Notes under the pieces: generated by a model
Database searches by the model: none
Told to the model about the DNA's origin: nothing
The model's input: the letters and a program-made list of their open reading frames with translations, nothing else
Origin: Ceriagrion tenellum
Lineage: Eukaryota; Arthropoda; Insecta; Odonata; Coenagrionidae
Length of the DNA: 64,000 bases
Reading direction: 5' to 3'
NCBI GenBank assembly: GCA_963169105.1
Contig: OY720639.1
Span: 88,270,593-88,334,592 of the forward strand
Made by a program: the position numbers and the translations under genes
Part shown: positions 23,617-34,859 of the stretch, one piece after another
How the letters are laid out: each line of letters begins with the position of its first letter
How positions within the stretch are numbered: the stretch's first letter is position 1

Positions 23617-24009
23617 TAAAATTTCAAATCATAAGTTTTGTCTGTCAAATTGAACATATTCCTACGTGGCTTTTGTGGTCATCTTTGCGTTAATATTTTA
23701 TTATGTGTGTGTAATTAATTATGGCGCTGATATTCCGGTGACGATAAAGAATCCGTTAGTTTTTTGGATGGTTTGTTATGCTTAGTAACGCTTAAATCAT
23801 CCTTTTTCTCTTATGTTTTTACCATCGGTGAACGTCTTAGCTGCTAAAATTTCAAACCATAAGTTTTATCTGTGAAATAGAACACATGCCAACGTGGCTT
23901 TTGTGGCCATCTTTGCGTAAATATTTTATAACGTATAAGTAATTAATTATGGCGCTAATTTTCCATTGACTTACAATTTTTCGTTAGTTTTTTCACTGGT
24001 TTGTCATGT
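23617..24009 (+). repeat. ~228-bp tandem duplication (2 copies)
   Basis: Copy 1 (23617-23780) and copy 2 (23845-24009) share AAATTTCAAA(T/C)CATAAGT, ACGTGGCTTTTGTGG and TAATTAATTATGGCGCT in the same order. Non-coding. Confidence 0.8.
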
Positions 24010-24101
24010 TGGACCAATAATTTTCCATAGTTGCCTTGCATTCTGAATTTATTGTTGAAATTAACACAAAAAATGGTGACTATCGACCGAAAATTTCCGT
24101 T

Positions 24102-24420
24102 TAATCATCGTACATTTGTATTTGGCAACTTAAATTGTGTAAACCATAAGTGATACATTGAGGGGACAATTATTTTGAAAATTAAAGGATTGAGTTATGT
24201 GATCCTCTTTCATGCAGTTTTAAGCACGGTTGCCTCCGTTTAAGGTTTATAGGAATGCCTTAATCGCAGTCACCAGTCAGTAGAATTTTAATTGAATTAT
24301 CGTACTTCAGTATTTGGCAACTTTGATTGTGTAAACCATAAATAATGCATTTAGGGGACAGTAATTTTGAAAATTAAAGGATTGAGTTGTGTCATCCTCT
24401 TTCATGCAGTTGTAGGTACT
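24102..24420 (+). repeat. ~193-bp tandem duplication (2 copies)
   Basis: Copy 1 (24102-24228) and copy 2 (24294-24420) share TATTTGGCAACTT, GTGTAAACCATAA and AAAATTAAAGGATTGAGTT followed by ATCCTCTTTCATGCAGTT. It directly follows the duplication at 23617, so this 800-bp stretch has expanded twice by different units. Confidence 0.8.
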
Positions 24421-24879
24421 TACTATTGTCTCAGTTAAAATGTTATAGAGATCCCATATTCATAGTTTCCAACAAGTAGGTAAGTGAAATCCTCTAAGTA
24501 TGGAATCTTCCAGCTAGGTCTCTCCAACGTCTTCAATGATGATTTGCAGACCTATTTATCTTTTCGATAACCGTTGACCTACAATTTTCCATGTAACTAA
24601 GTGATTTGTACCATGATTGCAATACTCGCAGGAAAGGAGGCAAATCTCTCCATTTCTTTCAAGGGTGGTAAAAATATTACTTGGGCGAAATTAGAAAACT
24701 CGTCGGCGACCAATATTATATCTTTTACTGCATCGCTTGGAATATCGTTGGTTCCGCGCGGAGCTTTAATATATCTCTCACGGGTCATAGAGCCTACCTA
24801 TTCTCAACCCGAATGTATTTTTACGACAGCGTTCGGAGAAACGCGAAAGTCGGGAAAAATATGATGATAAATTCTTCGA

Positions 24880-25440
24880 CAAAAGAGGAAAAGCCTATAA
24901 ATTTTCCCTACGCCCATTACTCGAGGCGACACCTGCGCTTATCTAGTCACATCCGCTGTCAAATGCGACCCCTATTCGAACACCTCCGAATCTCTCCCCG
25001 CCCCCTTTTCCGCGTTGTCATTTCGGGGGAGATGCGGGACAGATAAGAGTGAGGGGACTTGTGCCTTCTTTATGCGAGGAGGTGAATCCACTGGAGGGCA
25101 TGTCCCGTGGCGCAAGTTCGGATGAGGGTTTGTCTAGCACGACGACCTTTTCTGAATACCGCATCGTGTGACAGAGATACACATCGATATAGGGAAATTA
25201 CAGTGAAAGGTTACCTTTCAACAATTAGCATGTGATTAGCAAGCTATTGAGGCGGAAACGATCACGCTTCAAGATGGCCTCGAATCGGGCAGGACAGTTT
25301 ATGCGCTGAGGCAATACTTTCCCGGCCAGCGCCAGGGGCGCGCGGGTGAAGTGTACACGTCGACGCAATGGAATGGCAACGCCACGTGAATGGTGCTCGA
25401 GTCCCCCCTTGCGATGCTCCTCCCCATACAACCCGCATGA
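24880..25440. other. CpG-rich island
   Basis: CpG-rich and stop-poor, with many short frames on both strands and none with a known domain. It ends at the MITE at 25451. Confidence 0.35.
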
Positions 25441-25450
25441 AATGAATCAA

Positions 25451-25940
25451 GGTGATTTGAACGAAATGTCATTTTACCAAGAAATCAATGAATTTGGTCT
25501 CATTTTAAAGAAATATATCTCACCCTTCTAATGACACCAAAAATTCAACCCCATACCACATTACTTTCGGAGTTATTTGCCAAAAAATACCAGCCCTTTT
25601 ACATGGGAAATGGTACGTGTATGCACTTCAGAGAGACATTATTTACAAAATTAGGAATTTCCATCTCCTAGATGTCGTAAAAAACTAACAGCGTGTAGTT
25701 TGTATGTTTTATCAACTATTTTTGAAAATTAATCATATCGTCACCGCAATAAGTTCTTGGGTATCACAAAAAAACTTCCGTTTTGAAGGAGTTTCAAACG
25801 CACCGCGCCAAAAAAATTATTCAAGTTAAGAACTTATTTAGATTTTTTCATTTTATTACTCACCATTTCTGTCATATAAAACTATATTAATGCACCATTA
25901 ATAATGAAATATTTAATTCATGTCGAATCGAACGCAATTA
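25451..25940 (+). mobile_element. ~550-bp TTAA-flanked MITE, copy B (3' end decayed)
   Basis: The left end is TCAA (a mutated TTAA, 25447-25450) followed by GGTGATTTGAACG. The body matches copies C and D closely (ATACCAGCCCTTTTACATGG at 25588). The right end is lost or too diverged beyond about 25940. Non-coding. Confidence 0.75.
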
Positions 25941-26511
25941 CCTACAAGTATTGCATTGTGATCTGCTCTCATTTTTTTCTTTATAATTTTTATGCGATTA
26001 CCTTTCAGAAGATTGAAAGCCCATCCAACGCCGCCTATATCCAACTGATAACCATTTACTGTCGTCAACTCTTAACAGTCGTTACTTTTCCTGCAGTTAC
26101 GCTATATTATTTGGAGAGAGAATAAAGCTATTATGCTTAATTTCGATTTCCTTCCCGAGTTTTCTCGCACCATTGAGGGATACGCGAGTAGGGATATTGT
26201 ACTAGTTATTGCGTGCGATGTATGTAGGCAGATGTACTGTCGGAGGAATTCATACCGTCAGGCATGAAATTATGGGTTATTATGCGAAAAATTGTGTGCA
26301 GTATGTTGATGCAAATAATTGGCTAAGAAAATTTAAAAATGGCAGACAATAAATTGTGATATATATTTGTTCGACGGACAGAACAAAGTGTACATTGGGA
26401 TGTGACCGTGAAAAGTCACGTGCGAGAAATTGTTACGAAGGCTTCCCTGGTTTTCGTTCAATTTCGAATTTTTTGGGTTCTTCCCGCGTTGCAACGTATT
26501 AGTGGGCAACC

Positions 26512-26542
26512 GTTTCGCTAGCATTCCTGTAGGCATCATCAG
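26512..26542 (-). ncRNA. hammerhead-like core of a PLE remnant
   Basis: On the minus strand CTGATGA is followed by TGCCTACAGG, a 7-bp insertion and GCGAAAC. Without those 7 bp the sequence would be the usual short stem II closed on GAAAC. No PLE coding sequence is visible nearby. Probably a decayed terminal fragment. Confidence 0.4.
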
Positions 26543-27395
26543 GTCCGCAAACGATTCCGTGCGAGGAAATGTTTGCGGTGTACTGTTACAGAGAAACTCC
26601 TTTTGAATCTCGTGATGTGGGATAAGACCTTCAGAGTTGTTGTGCGAGAAATTTCACACAACGTGGTGTCGCGGAGATATTTTGGCCGTAGGGTATGACC
26701 TTTGAAGTTATCTTTCGGGAAATTGTGTGCGATGAACTGTCGCAGAGAAACTCTTGGTTAAACTTGCACTATGAGAAATGACTTTTAAGGCATGTTCACA
26801 CGATGCAAGTACCCGCGAAAGTACGTGCCTGGACGTATGGTTGGAGAAATGCTCGGAATTATGACGGGCTATTTGATGGCCACGCCTATTTTACCTAGTC
26901 AGAGTCAAAGTATCCTAGAACTGATCTATCGCAACTATTATGATCCCTTATTGTTCGTGGACTAAATGACATTTTAAATCTATCAGTTCTTCATTCTATT
27001 CCTTAATTTATATGCCTGTGATATTTTCTAGTAGTTTGGCTCTTGCAAAATATGTCCGGCAAAAAATAGTCCACATCAAACTTTCGTAAAACATTTAATC
27101 TATATTTTTCCCCTTCGATCCGATAGAGTTTCCTACCATAATTCATTCAACAATTTTGTAACACTGCTCGTTTTATCGTAACAATTTAGAACAAATCTAG
27201 CTGCTCTCCGCTATATTCTATCTATATCTGAAACTAGTCCTATTTCGTAAGGGTCCCATGAACTAGCGGCGTACACCGAGTGAGTTCTCACGAGAGAAAC
27301 GAACAATTTTGAGTGTCTGGACGGTGCAGTTTTAATGGTGAACGTGTTCATGGATGTACTCGTGCAAATGCGTGCATCTTGTTCACACCGGTTAA

Positions 27396-27945
27396 GGTAG
27401 TTTGAGCGGAATATCATTTCACCTAGAAATCAATGAAGTTGGTCTCTTTTTAAAGATGAATTCCTTACTCTTCCGAAGATACCAAAGTATTAGCCCCTTA
27501 CCGAACTTCTTTCCGAGATATTTGACTAAAAATACCAGCCCTTTTACGTGGGATAGGGTACGTGTATACACTACAGAGAGACATAAAAAAAAGGAATTCC
27601 TAACACCTAGATCTCGTCAAGCAACTAATAGTGTGTATTTTATGTGTTTTGTTTACTATTTTTTGAAAATTAATCACATTGTCACCGCCGTATTTTTTCA
27701 CGATCACGAGAAACCTTCCGTTAAGAAGGAGTTTTTAACGTACCGCGTGATAGAAATGAGTCAAGTTGAAGACTTGAAGAGGTAATTTTTATGTAGTTGC
27801 TTAGCATTTCAGTCGTATTATAGTGTATTATTGCGCCATTAGTAATTCAATATAAAATTCATGCTTCCTACAGCTGCAGATTTTAAAACGCATCGTTTGA
27901 ATGTGGTCTCCAGTATGATCAGAGATTTATATCGCTCAAACTACC
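27396..27945 (+). mobile_element. ~550-bp TTAA-flanked MITE, copy C (complete)
   Basis: Both ends are intact: TTAA (27392-27395), GGTAGTTTGAGCG at the start, CGCTCAAACTACC at the end, TTAA (27946-27949). The 13-bp inverted ends and a TTAA duplication would suit piggyBac or Sola3. The terminal bases (GG) differ from typical piggyBac CCC ends, so the superfamily is open. The 127-codon frame 27402-27785 is not conserved in the other copies, so I read the element as non-coding. Confidence 0.85.
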
Positions 27946-27954
27946 TTAAGGAAA

Positions 27955-28900
27955 GATTACTTAATACCGAAGTATTCGGGGGGGGGAGAAATGTGGGGAA
28001 TTAAAGAGGGGGGAGAATGGGAGACAGTGTGGCTGGGGGAGTTAAGGGGGAGTGGGGAATAGACTGAAAGTTTCTCGACCCTCCTGCCGATGCTTCTTGT
28101 AAAACCATTTGCCCTTTCCGAGGTCATCCAGTTCGTTGCCTGTTGGATTCTCTGCTTCTTCCTCTCCCACCCCCTTATGGTCTTTGGATAAGAAGGAAAA
28201 ATATCCTCACGCTCTCCCTCCCCCCTCCCCCGCCCTATCCTTCTTCCTGTCTCTTATTATTTGGCCTTGAGGGCGGAGATTCCGTCGACCACATGGACTC
28301 GATGTCTTTTTTTTTTCAATCTCACTCTCTCATTGTGTCGTCCGGCCTCCGGTTGTCGTAGCGACAGTAGCCCAGCCTTTTGCACTGAGAGATGTACGGA
28401 GAAGGACAGAGAGGGAGGGATGTGGAATCTTTCTTTTGTAAAGGGAGAGAACAGTAAGGTAGGGAATTTATGTTTTTGAAAATCTTCCTGAAGCTCTGCA
28501 CGGGTGATTGGCGTTGTGTTTTCATTATCGTTATATACAAAGAATTGGGTGTCCAGTGGACATTTGGAATTGACATCAATAATTTGGTGCAATCAGTACA
28601 GATTATAGTCTGAATTTTCGATGAAATAAGTAGAAACTTAACAATATCTGGAAGAATTTGGAACGTGAGAGGTTCAATAAGCGTCATTTTTTTTAAAGAA
28701 AGTTTCAAAGTCTGGCTGAGAAGAAAGGAAGGGAGAGATTGAATCTTTCTCTAGGGAGGGTAGAGAGAGATCGGAGAGGAGGCACAAGTGGGGACCCCGT
28801 CATCTGTTGGGCCGTTCCTCCCAGAGTTGAAATTCCTAGATGTCGCGTCTCCTCGTCCTCCCCAGCGGGTTGGTTTCGCGTTTTGTTGTGGACGGGGATT
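27955..28900. other. G-rich and CT-rich island(s)
   Basis: Purine-rich GGGGGG runs (27978-28060) pass into CT-rich sequence (28145-28380), and a purine-rich segment follows (28715-28790). Overlapping frames on both strands (for example 28322-28708) have no domain. Confidence 0.35.
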
Positions 28901-29402
28901 GTTAATACGTTATAATCCTTCACCAATACAGGCGCTTCACCATGACGGTCGAAGATACCTGGCCATTTTTTTCAAGAGAGTGGATGTCATATTTTTTTCA
29001 TCTAGCAGATGTGTGATCTTATCATTCCTCATGTCATTAGATGCAATGGTGGATCATCCGTCTAACTCTCGCATTCTTCGCATTTTTAGGGAATTTCACG
29101 GGGTGCGGGTTGTTTTCGCTTTATTTCACAAAAGTACTATTTTTCATTAAATTTCGGCTGAATGCCTTGCTGTCCAGCAGGAGACGCTCATTCGGAAAAA
29201 AAATGATGGATGTAATTTTGAGAACGAGAGAATCCCACTTTTTCACAAATTTCAACGCCCAATGTTGCAGACATATGTAATGATGAAAATATGTTATTAC
29301 TTCATAATTGAATATAGTACTGTGTACATAGAACTTAATTAACGGTGTTAGTACTTAATTAGTTACCGTAATTAATTAACATTTTTTAAATTATGGAGCT
29401 TT

Positions 29403-29442
29403 AGGCAGCCTCAAAGGTCACAGACATGCGGGGAGGCTGCCT
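29403..29442. repeat. 10-bp perfect hairpin
   Basis: AGGCAGCCTC (29403-29412) and GAGGCTGCCT (29433-29442) are perfect reverse complements around a 20-nt loop in otherwise AT-rich sequence. Function unknown. Confidence 0.7.
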
Positions 29443-30125
29443 TCAATACTCAAAATGCTTTGCTGACGAAAGGCAACTTTGTATTTAGAGCTTATATAAT
29501 AAATTTACATTAAACCATTTCATTTTTGCGCCAATTGTTGACAGAAAAAACAAACAAATACAGATTACTTCATCGAGCTAGCGCCAGTTATGAACAAAAA
29601 ACAAAATTTCAACTCTCAGTGTCATTTTCAGGTACGAGACTAAATTGTTTTCATTATGACAAACTTCCACTGTATTACGGAGACTCTGGCTTGAATGTTT
29701 GAATCAAGACAAGTGCTAAATTACACGTTTTTATTGGTTCAGTTAAAAAAATCCCAACTGTTTCTGATGAAATGGATTACCCATTTAAAGCCAAATTGAA
29801 GACGAAATATGCATAGCATTCCACGAATATATTTTTGATGACCACATTAGTCCGGCCTTAGGAGCCGAATGCAGTGACAATTGCATGGAACTACCGCATA
29901 ATAATTTCAATTACGGCAGTCGTTCGCTAATAACTTTAATAAAAATTTTTATTTAAATGCGTTTTATTTTTTTTCAGTTTTCAAGGACTTGTAGCTTCAT
30001 GCGTTGAGTTTTAACGAAACGCTCAAATACGCTATCTCGTTTAAATTGACGTGTTACTGATTAAGACCATGCTACGGCTTACTCTTGCTCTGATAAGGTG
30101 CCGAAGGAGAATTTCGCGAACTTAA

Positions 30126-30680
30126 GGCAGTTTGAGCGAAATAATATTTTACTTATAAATCAATGAATTTTGTATCATTTTAAATGTAAAGATAACACCC
30201 TTCCATTGACACCAAAACTTCAATCCCTTACCACATTTCTTTCCGAGATCTTTTACAAACAACACCAGCCCATTTACATGGGAAATGGTACGCGTATACA
30301 CTCCACAGAGACCTTATATTAAAAATGAGGCATTCCCTACACTTAGTTCTCGTCAAAAAACCAACAATGTGTAGTTTGTGTGTTTTCTCAAATATTTTTG
30401 AAAATTAATCATATTGCCACCGCAGTAAATTCTTCGGGATCACACTAAACCTTCCGTTTTGATGAATTTTCAAACGTACCGCGTGAAAAAAATGAGTCAA
30501 GTTGAAGACTTATTGAGATATTTTCATTTGATTAATTACAATTTCTGTCAATTAAAACTATATTATTTCTCCATTAATAATGCAATATTTAATTGGTGTG
30601 CCTCACAGCTGGTGAAATTGAAACGTATAATTCGAATATGGTCTCTATTGTGATTAGGGAACTATCTCGCTCGGACTACA
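30126..30680 (+). mobile_element. ~550-bp TTAA-flanked MITE, copy D
   Basis: TTAA (30122-30125), then GGCAGTTTGAGCG, and at the far end CGCTCGGACTACA then TTAA (30681-30684). The body is collinear with copies B and C. The ends carry a few substitutions, so it is older than copy C. Confidence 0.85.
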
Positions 30681-31643
30681 TTAACTGAATAATTATGTAT
30701 TATGGCTAAATATAAATTTTAATAAGAGAAAATGAACTCGTCATTATTTTAATTATTAAGCGTAAAATATGGGTTGCGGCAGGTTTCCTTTTTAAGTTCC
30801 TGCGTCATCTGAAGATGTACATTAATTCTATCACAGTGGTAACTCCGCGTCTTGCGTAAAGTGTCGACGAGAGAATCATAATTTTATTTTGCTATGGATC
30901 TCCTTGCTTTCGATGACTTTCTCATGAACGTTGTTTTTACCATGAGGAAATTATCTAAAGTGGTATCGAAAAGTTAATTTACCGCTGTTGTAATCATTTT
31001 TTAAATCATATTGTTTCAATTTTTTACAGATAACCTATCGTTTATGGTTGGAGCGTAAAAACAAGTTATTGTATGGCAAAATATTTGCAGAAAAGTGGAA
31101 ATAATATTTTACCGATTGCAAATTGAAAGTCGGTATTTGATATTTGATAGGCTTATTAGGAATGAATATTTTTTTTAAATACAGAATATGTATGAGAATC
31201 AAAATTTTGATATCTGTTTTTTCTATATTATTTGACGATAGACTTTTTTGTACTTCCAAAAACTATACATTTACTGGGTGCAATGAAAAAATAATCCACC
31301 CTATTATTTCCTGTGTTATTTGACATGGAGTCAGCCCAAGATAAACGGAAAACTTCGCTTTTTAAGCATAAAACTCAATCACCGAGAGCACTTAGTGGCG
31401 GACGATTTTGACTACCTACTTGACGCCTGAAATATTTTAGAATTTTTAATGGAACCAGAATACCTTTCTGTTGCCGTCCTACTTTTGGAGAGATATATAG
31501 TTCAGAGGGATGTAATTAAAACATTTGTGGAATTTCTGATTCTTAGATCTATGGAAAAATGTAAATTTTAAACTTAGTATGCTTTATTACAATTTGTAAA
31601 ATGTAAATTCATTACTCATCGTAGTATTAAGACAGTGGTATTC

Positions 31644-31795
31644 ACAAAATAGGGTGAGAATATTTCTCCAATGGCCGTAACTATTGGCACCACTCGTCAA
31701 GAGATAGAATAGAAAATATTTAATGTGTTGGTTTGACGGTAGCGTCAGTGACCAACCTCAGCCTCTCAACCAGAAATATTCTCACCCTATTTTGT
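31644..31795. mobile_element. 152-bp MITE with perfect 24-bp inverted ends
   Basis: 31644-31667 and 31772-31795 are perfect 24-bp reverse complements (left arm begins ACAAAATAGGGTGAGAATAT). The 104-bp interior has no frame. No clear target-site duplication is seen next to the ends. The perfect arms suggest a recent insertion or selection on a hairpin. Confidence 0.65.
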
Positions 31796-32469
31796 CAATT
31801 ATAAGAGGCCGTAGAGCTCAAGTCTCCTTGATTTTAAGAAAGTGGTAGTTAAGGCGTTCATAGTGTTGATAATAATGCGTCAAATATGCATATTTATGGA
31901 ACTGCTGTGAATTTCTGTCGTCTATGGCATATCCATTTCGTGCTAATTATTACAGTAATTTCGTGCTCATCATCACAACTGCCGATATATAGAAATTTTA
32001 ATTACTATTAAGAAAAAAGAATTCTATTGAGAAAAGAAGGAATTAATAGAGAGCCGATTTGGACTTGTAAGCTGCGCGCTTGACTTGATTTGCTTGAGAA
32101 ATTCGGAACAGTTGTGTTTTAGAGCAACGCTGAGATTAATATTTTGACGCCACACTACATCTCTAGGTCCGGTTGATAAGGTAAATAAAGAGAGATACAT
32201 TGCAGCAAAAATGGACACAAAAATCCGTTCTTTCCGCGCCCAATAAGCGACCGCAATAAAAACTAAGTTCCACTCATTACACTACGATAGTACATTCCAC
32301 CATTTCACCCTCCAAAACCTCATCCTTTACACCTTTACACTGCGGGTATTTTAACTGCGGCAGCTCGCATGGTAGTATGTAGATATACATGTAGAAAAGA
32401 GAAAAATCTCGCTCAAACAAATATTAAGGCGATACCGCATGTTTACCCGTAATGCAGAGTTTCCCTCAA

Positions 32470-32830
32470 TCGCTTCCCGTGGATGGACATTTCCTCCTTG
32501 CTTGGATCGGCTTGAGGGGGTCGCCGAATGACGCCCTAGAGTATTTTTTTGTTTATCCGCTGAAATATGGTCGTCCACCCACGCAAATTTGCGCGGCAGG
32601 ACCCTTGGCCTAAACAGTCCCACCACCAACGCCACCTTCTACCCCGCCCACAACCCTCTTCTTCTTCTCCTTTTTCTTTTAGCGGTCTTAACTGATTTCC
32701 CTCGTGAGCATTTTCGGTCGAAAGGGGCGGCGTCCCCCTCTCGCCCACGTCAAGCATCCTTCCTGCTTCCCCCTCTCCCTCGTACCTCGATGCCATTTCC
32801 ATGCCACTCCTCTAAAAGAGTCTAAATACA
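32470..32830. other. C/T-rich, CpG-containing island
   Basis: Pyrimidine-rich with CTTCTTCTTCTCC runs and CpGs. Frames on both strands (32351-32802 region) overlap and show no domain. Confidence 0.35.
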
Positions 32831-33120
32831 TTTCGAGAGATTCCGCTTCGGCTTGTTCGAGGATTCCGTTTAAGGAGATGGTGGGAGAAAGGAAGACCTT
32901 TCGGACTCATCGGTGTGAAGGTTCTTAGTTGACCATCCGTTGTTCCGCATCGCCTCACGTAGCGTTTCGCGTGTCAAATATTCATGAGAAAATGGCAACA
33001 GTTTCATTTCTATCCGAAAAAGAGAAGAATATTTTCCTCGAAGACACTCATGACTCCAACGTATGCTTAACTGTAGAAGTGCCAGGTTTAGGGACACAGT
33101 AATTAGTACCGACTGGGGTC

Positions 33121-33580
33121 GATCAGTAAAAATAACTTTAACACTCCACAGATCATATTGAACAATCCGGATTTCAATGCCTGGCATCAGCTTCATTGGT
33201 TAGTGAGCACCTGATGATGATGCCAGGCATCGAACTCTGGAATTGCGTGAAATTCACAGCGGAAAAATAATTTGCCTGGACTGGGAATCGAACCCAGATC
33301 CCACGATTTCGCGCCGAATGCTCCAACCATGAGATGCACATTGGAAGAGGACACCTGGTTAGCTTTATTGGTTAGAGCACTCGGTGCGAAATCGAGGTAT
33401 CTGGGTTCGATTCCCAGTGTGAATTTCACGCAATGGTGTGAATACTAGCGGGTGACTCCGTTAAAGTAGGTTGATTGTGCAATAATTTGATACGTGAGCT
33501 GATCAGTGGAGTGTAAAAATTATTTATACTAATTAATATGGAACTCTACAATGTTGAACCAATGAGTTTTATTTTATTTT
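33121..33580. mobile_element. inverted SINE dimer with 12-bp target duplication
   Basis: Two tRNA-like heads lie in opposite orientation. On the minus strand (about 33345 to 33121) and on the plus strand (about 33357 to 33580), each contains GGTT(G/A)GAGCA, CGCGAAATCG or TGCGAAATCG and the B box GGGTTCGATTCCCAG. The whole block is flanked by CCGACTGGGGTC (33109-33120 and 33581-33592), and the second tandem unit at 34090 shows the uninterrupted sequence. So one insertion event, or one event followed by a second at the same spot, delivered both copies. Confidence 0.8.
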
Positions 33581-34106
33581 CCGACTGGGGTCAATTTGAT
33601 CCCCAAAACATATTTTTTTCTCTAAAGGAAATTTGACAGTTTTAATTGAAATAATATGCAAATTATTTATAAAATATTTTTTGTTTTATTTTAAACTATT
33701 TTGAAAAAATGAGGTTTACGTCAACGTACTCTAATGTGACGTTTTAACGTACGGTACGATTTATGGGTGACTTCCGTTCCTAGTCCAAATAATCTTGTGA
33801 AGTCTAGGCCTGTCTGGTCTTCGTGCGGCAGTTTAGACTTGGGCTTTCACGTCCGACTGCTGAAATGACTCTAGTATTTCTATAAAAGACGATAAAGCCT
33901 CATTCTACTGTTGAAAATCCGTCGCCCCTCATCGCCTCATGCACCCACTCACGTGTCAAAAATTTGTGAGAAAATTGCATCAGTTTTATTTCTAGGTAAA
34001 AAATTAAAGGAATATTTTCTTCTAGGAAGCTCGTGACTCCCGACGAATGCTTAACTGAATAAGTACCGGACAAAGCGGCACACCAATTAGCACCGACTTG
34101 GGTCAC

Positions 34107-34550
34107 TTTGACCCCTAAGCAATACTTTTTTCTTTAAGACATTTGACAGTTTTAATTGAAGTGCTACGCAAATTGATTCTAAAATATATTTTATTATATT
34201 TTGCCCAATTTTGCTAAAATATGACCCCTAAGCAATACTTTTTACCAAAGGAATTTTTGATAGTTTTAACTGAAATGATACGCAAATTGATTCTAAAATA
34301 TATTTTGCCCAATTTTGCTAAAATATGACCCCTAAGCAATACTTTTTACCAAAGGAATTTTTGGTAGTTTTAACTGAAATGATACGCAAATTGATTCTAA
34401 AATATATTTTATTATATTTTGCCCAATTTTGCTAAAATATGACCCCTAAGCAATACTTTTTACCAAAGGAATTTTTGGTAGTTTTAACTGAAATGATACG
34501 CAAATTGATTCTAAAACATATTTTCTTTTATTTAGCACTATTTTGTGAAA
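34107..34550 (+). repeat. ~112-bp minisatellite, 4 copies
   Basis: Four head-to-tail units start with TGACCCCTAAGCAATACTTT at about 34108, 34222, 34326 and 34439. Copy 2 lacks about 10 bp (TTATTATATT). Units 2-4 are nearly identical, so the expansion is recent. A single diverged ancestral unit is present in the other large copy at about 33590-33715. Confidence 0.9.
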
Positions 34551-34859
34551 ATTAAGGCTTAAATCATCGTACTATACTTTGACATTACAACATATAGGAC
34601 GTGGCGTATTTGGACTTGGACTCGGGACTCCTGTTTCGTGTCCAAGTTCTTGTGCGAAATCTGGGTCCGTCGGGTCTCCGTGAGCAAATTGACCGTTCCG
34701 GGTGGCTTTCGTTCCGAGCTCTAATAATCTTGAGAAGTCTGGGTCTGTCGGGCTTTCGTCCGGTGATTTACCCTTGGGCTTTCACGTCCGAATCTTGAAC
34801 TGACTGTACTATTTCAAAAAAAGACAATAAAGCTTCATTCTCTGTTGAAAGAAATCGAA

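Larger units (their letters stand above)
32928..34846 (+). repeat. large tandem duplication (basic unit ~500 bp)
   Basis: Unit 1 (32928-33909) and unit 2 (33910-34846) share, in order, CATCGCCTCA, GTGTCAAA, a TCATGACTCC or TCGTGACTCC segment, CCGACTGGGGTC or CCGACTTGGGTC, an AT-rich block, GGGCTTTCACGTCCGA and AATAAAGC(C/T)TCATTCT before the next GTTGAAA. Unit 1 is lengthened by a SINE insertion (33121-33580) and unit 2 by local expansion of a ~112-bp subunit. Non-coding as far as I can see. Confidence 0.8.

Noticed and set aside
24477..24484. TAG|GTAAGTG as a second ratchet site
   Set aside because: No pyrimidine tract or branch-point-like word upstream.
26200..26780. Recurring CTGT(C/T)..CAGAGAAACTC words suggesting a tandem repeat
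   Set aside because: Spacing is irregular and similarity falls off within about 30 bp.
29615..29642. Hammerhead-like CTGAAAA..GAAAT on the minus strand
   Set aside because: The CUGANGA core is altered and no stem II closes. At most a very decayed PLE end.
33357..33430. Apparent tRNA gene
   Set aside because: Good A/B boxes, but no acceptor stem pairing and an inverted sister copy: it is the head of a SINE. The same applies at 4796, 46290 and 59670.
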